Positions 44,896 through 44,944 of a DNA stretch of 44,944 nt are shown piece after piece. The translations under genes were made by a program, and so were the position numbers. Below the pieces are notes generated by a model. The model was not told where the DNA came from, did no database searches, and saw only the letters and a list, made by a program, of their open reading frames with translations. Source of the DNA: Desulfatibacillum sp. (GTDB lineage Bacteria; Desulfobacterota; Desulfobacteria; Desulfobacterales; Desulfatibacillaceae); NCBI GenBank assembly GCA_016342355.1, contig JAEINP010000042.1, forward strand, positions 1 through 44,944. The letters run 5' to 3'. Each line of letters opens with the position of its first letter. The stretch's first letter is position 1.

Positions 44896-44944
44896 TGGAG
44901 CCGACGAGCGGATTCGAACCGCTGGCCTGCTGATTACGAATCAG
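44896..44944 (-). tRNA. tRNA-Thr(CGT), 3' part, cut by the window edge
   Basis: Read on the minus strand: anticodon stem CTGA/TCAG around loop TTCGTAA (anticodon CGT, reading ACG), variable loop AGGCC, T arm AGCGG-TTCGAAT-CCGCT, acceptor strand CGTCGGC, discriminator T and an encoded CCA. The D arm and 5' acceptor strand lie beyond the window. Confidence 0.88.

Overview
The window reads as a chromosomal segment of a Gram-negative anaerobe, most likely a sulfate-reducing member of the Desulfobacterota; Desulfatibacillum or a close relative is my guess from gene style alone. It carries an iron-sulfur protein, a periplasmic nickel superoxide dismutase, a PlsB-type acyltransferase and an outer-membrane style cell-wall recycling enzyme. 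There is no phage, insertion sequence or CRISPR array, and coding density is high. Several neighbours are joined by 4-bp ATGA overlaps.

Layout. 0.1-2.1 kb (minus): a ferredoxin-like protein and a membrane-anchored LytM/M23 protein. 2.4-3.9 kb (plus): thiE and a signal peptidase I. 4.1-6.8 kb (minus): a GAF-GspE/PilB ATPase with a small membrane protein. 7.0-12.2 kb (plus): plsB, a fused MurU-AmgK type cell-wall sugar recycling enzyme, and a plant-type dapB. 12.3-18.7 kb (plus): a YejABE-type peptide ABC transporter with two separate ATPases. 18.75-28.85 kb (plus): a ten-gene run of GYF/RDD, B-box-like zinc-finger membrane proteins, DUF4129, DUF4350, MoxR, DUF58, SpoIIM-like and RDD proteins. 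29.1-30.5 kb (plus): a diadenylate cyclase fused to a YbbR (CdaR-like) region. 30.7-33.5 kb (minus): a ribokinase-DeoC fusion and an O-methyltransferase. 33.7-37.6 kb (plus): a diacylglycerol-kinase-type lipid kinase, a TRAP solute receptor and an uncharacterised HAD protein. 37.6-42.2 kb (minus): tex, dtd, sodN and an M18 aminopeptidase in one close run. 42.5-44.2 kb (plus): pyrG. The last 0.7 kb holds hairpins, a possible 49-codon gene, short repeats and the 3' part of a tRNA-Thr(CGT) gene on the minus strand.

The dominant theme is the cell envelope: murein hydrolysis or regulation (LytM), murein sugar salvage (MurU-AmgK), DAP synthesis (dapB), peptide uptake (Yej), phospholipid synthesis (plsB, lipid kinase), secretion (signal peptidase, GspE-like ATPase), c-di-AMP signalling and the MoxR membrane cluster. 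The features I find most worth following are the MoxR/zinc-finger membrane cluster, the single-chain CdaA-YbbR protein, the Ni-SOD whose Sec cleavage site would directly expose the nickel-binding His1, and the two enzyme fusions (MurU-AmgK and ribokinase-DeoC). All assignments come from reading motifs in the sequence; no database search was run.
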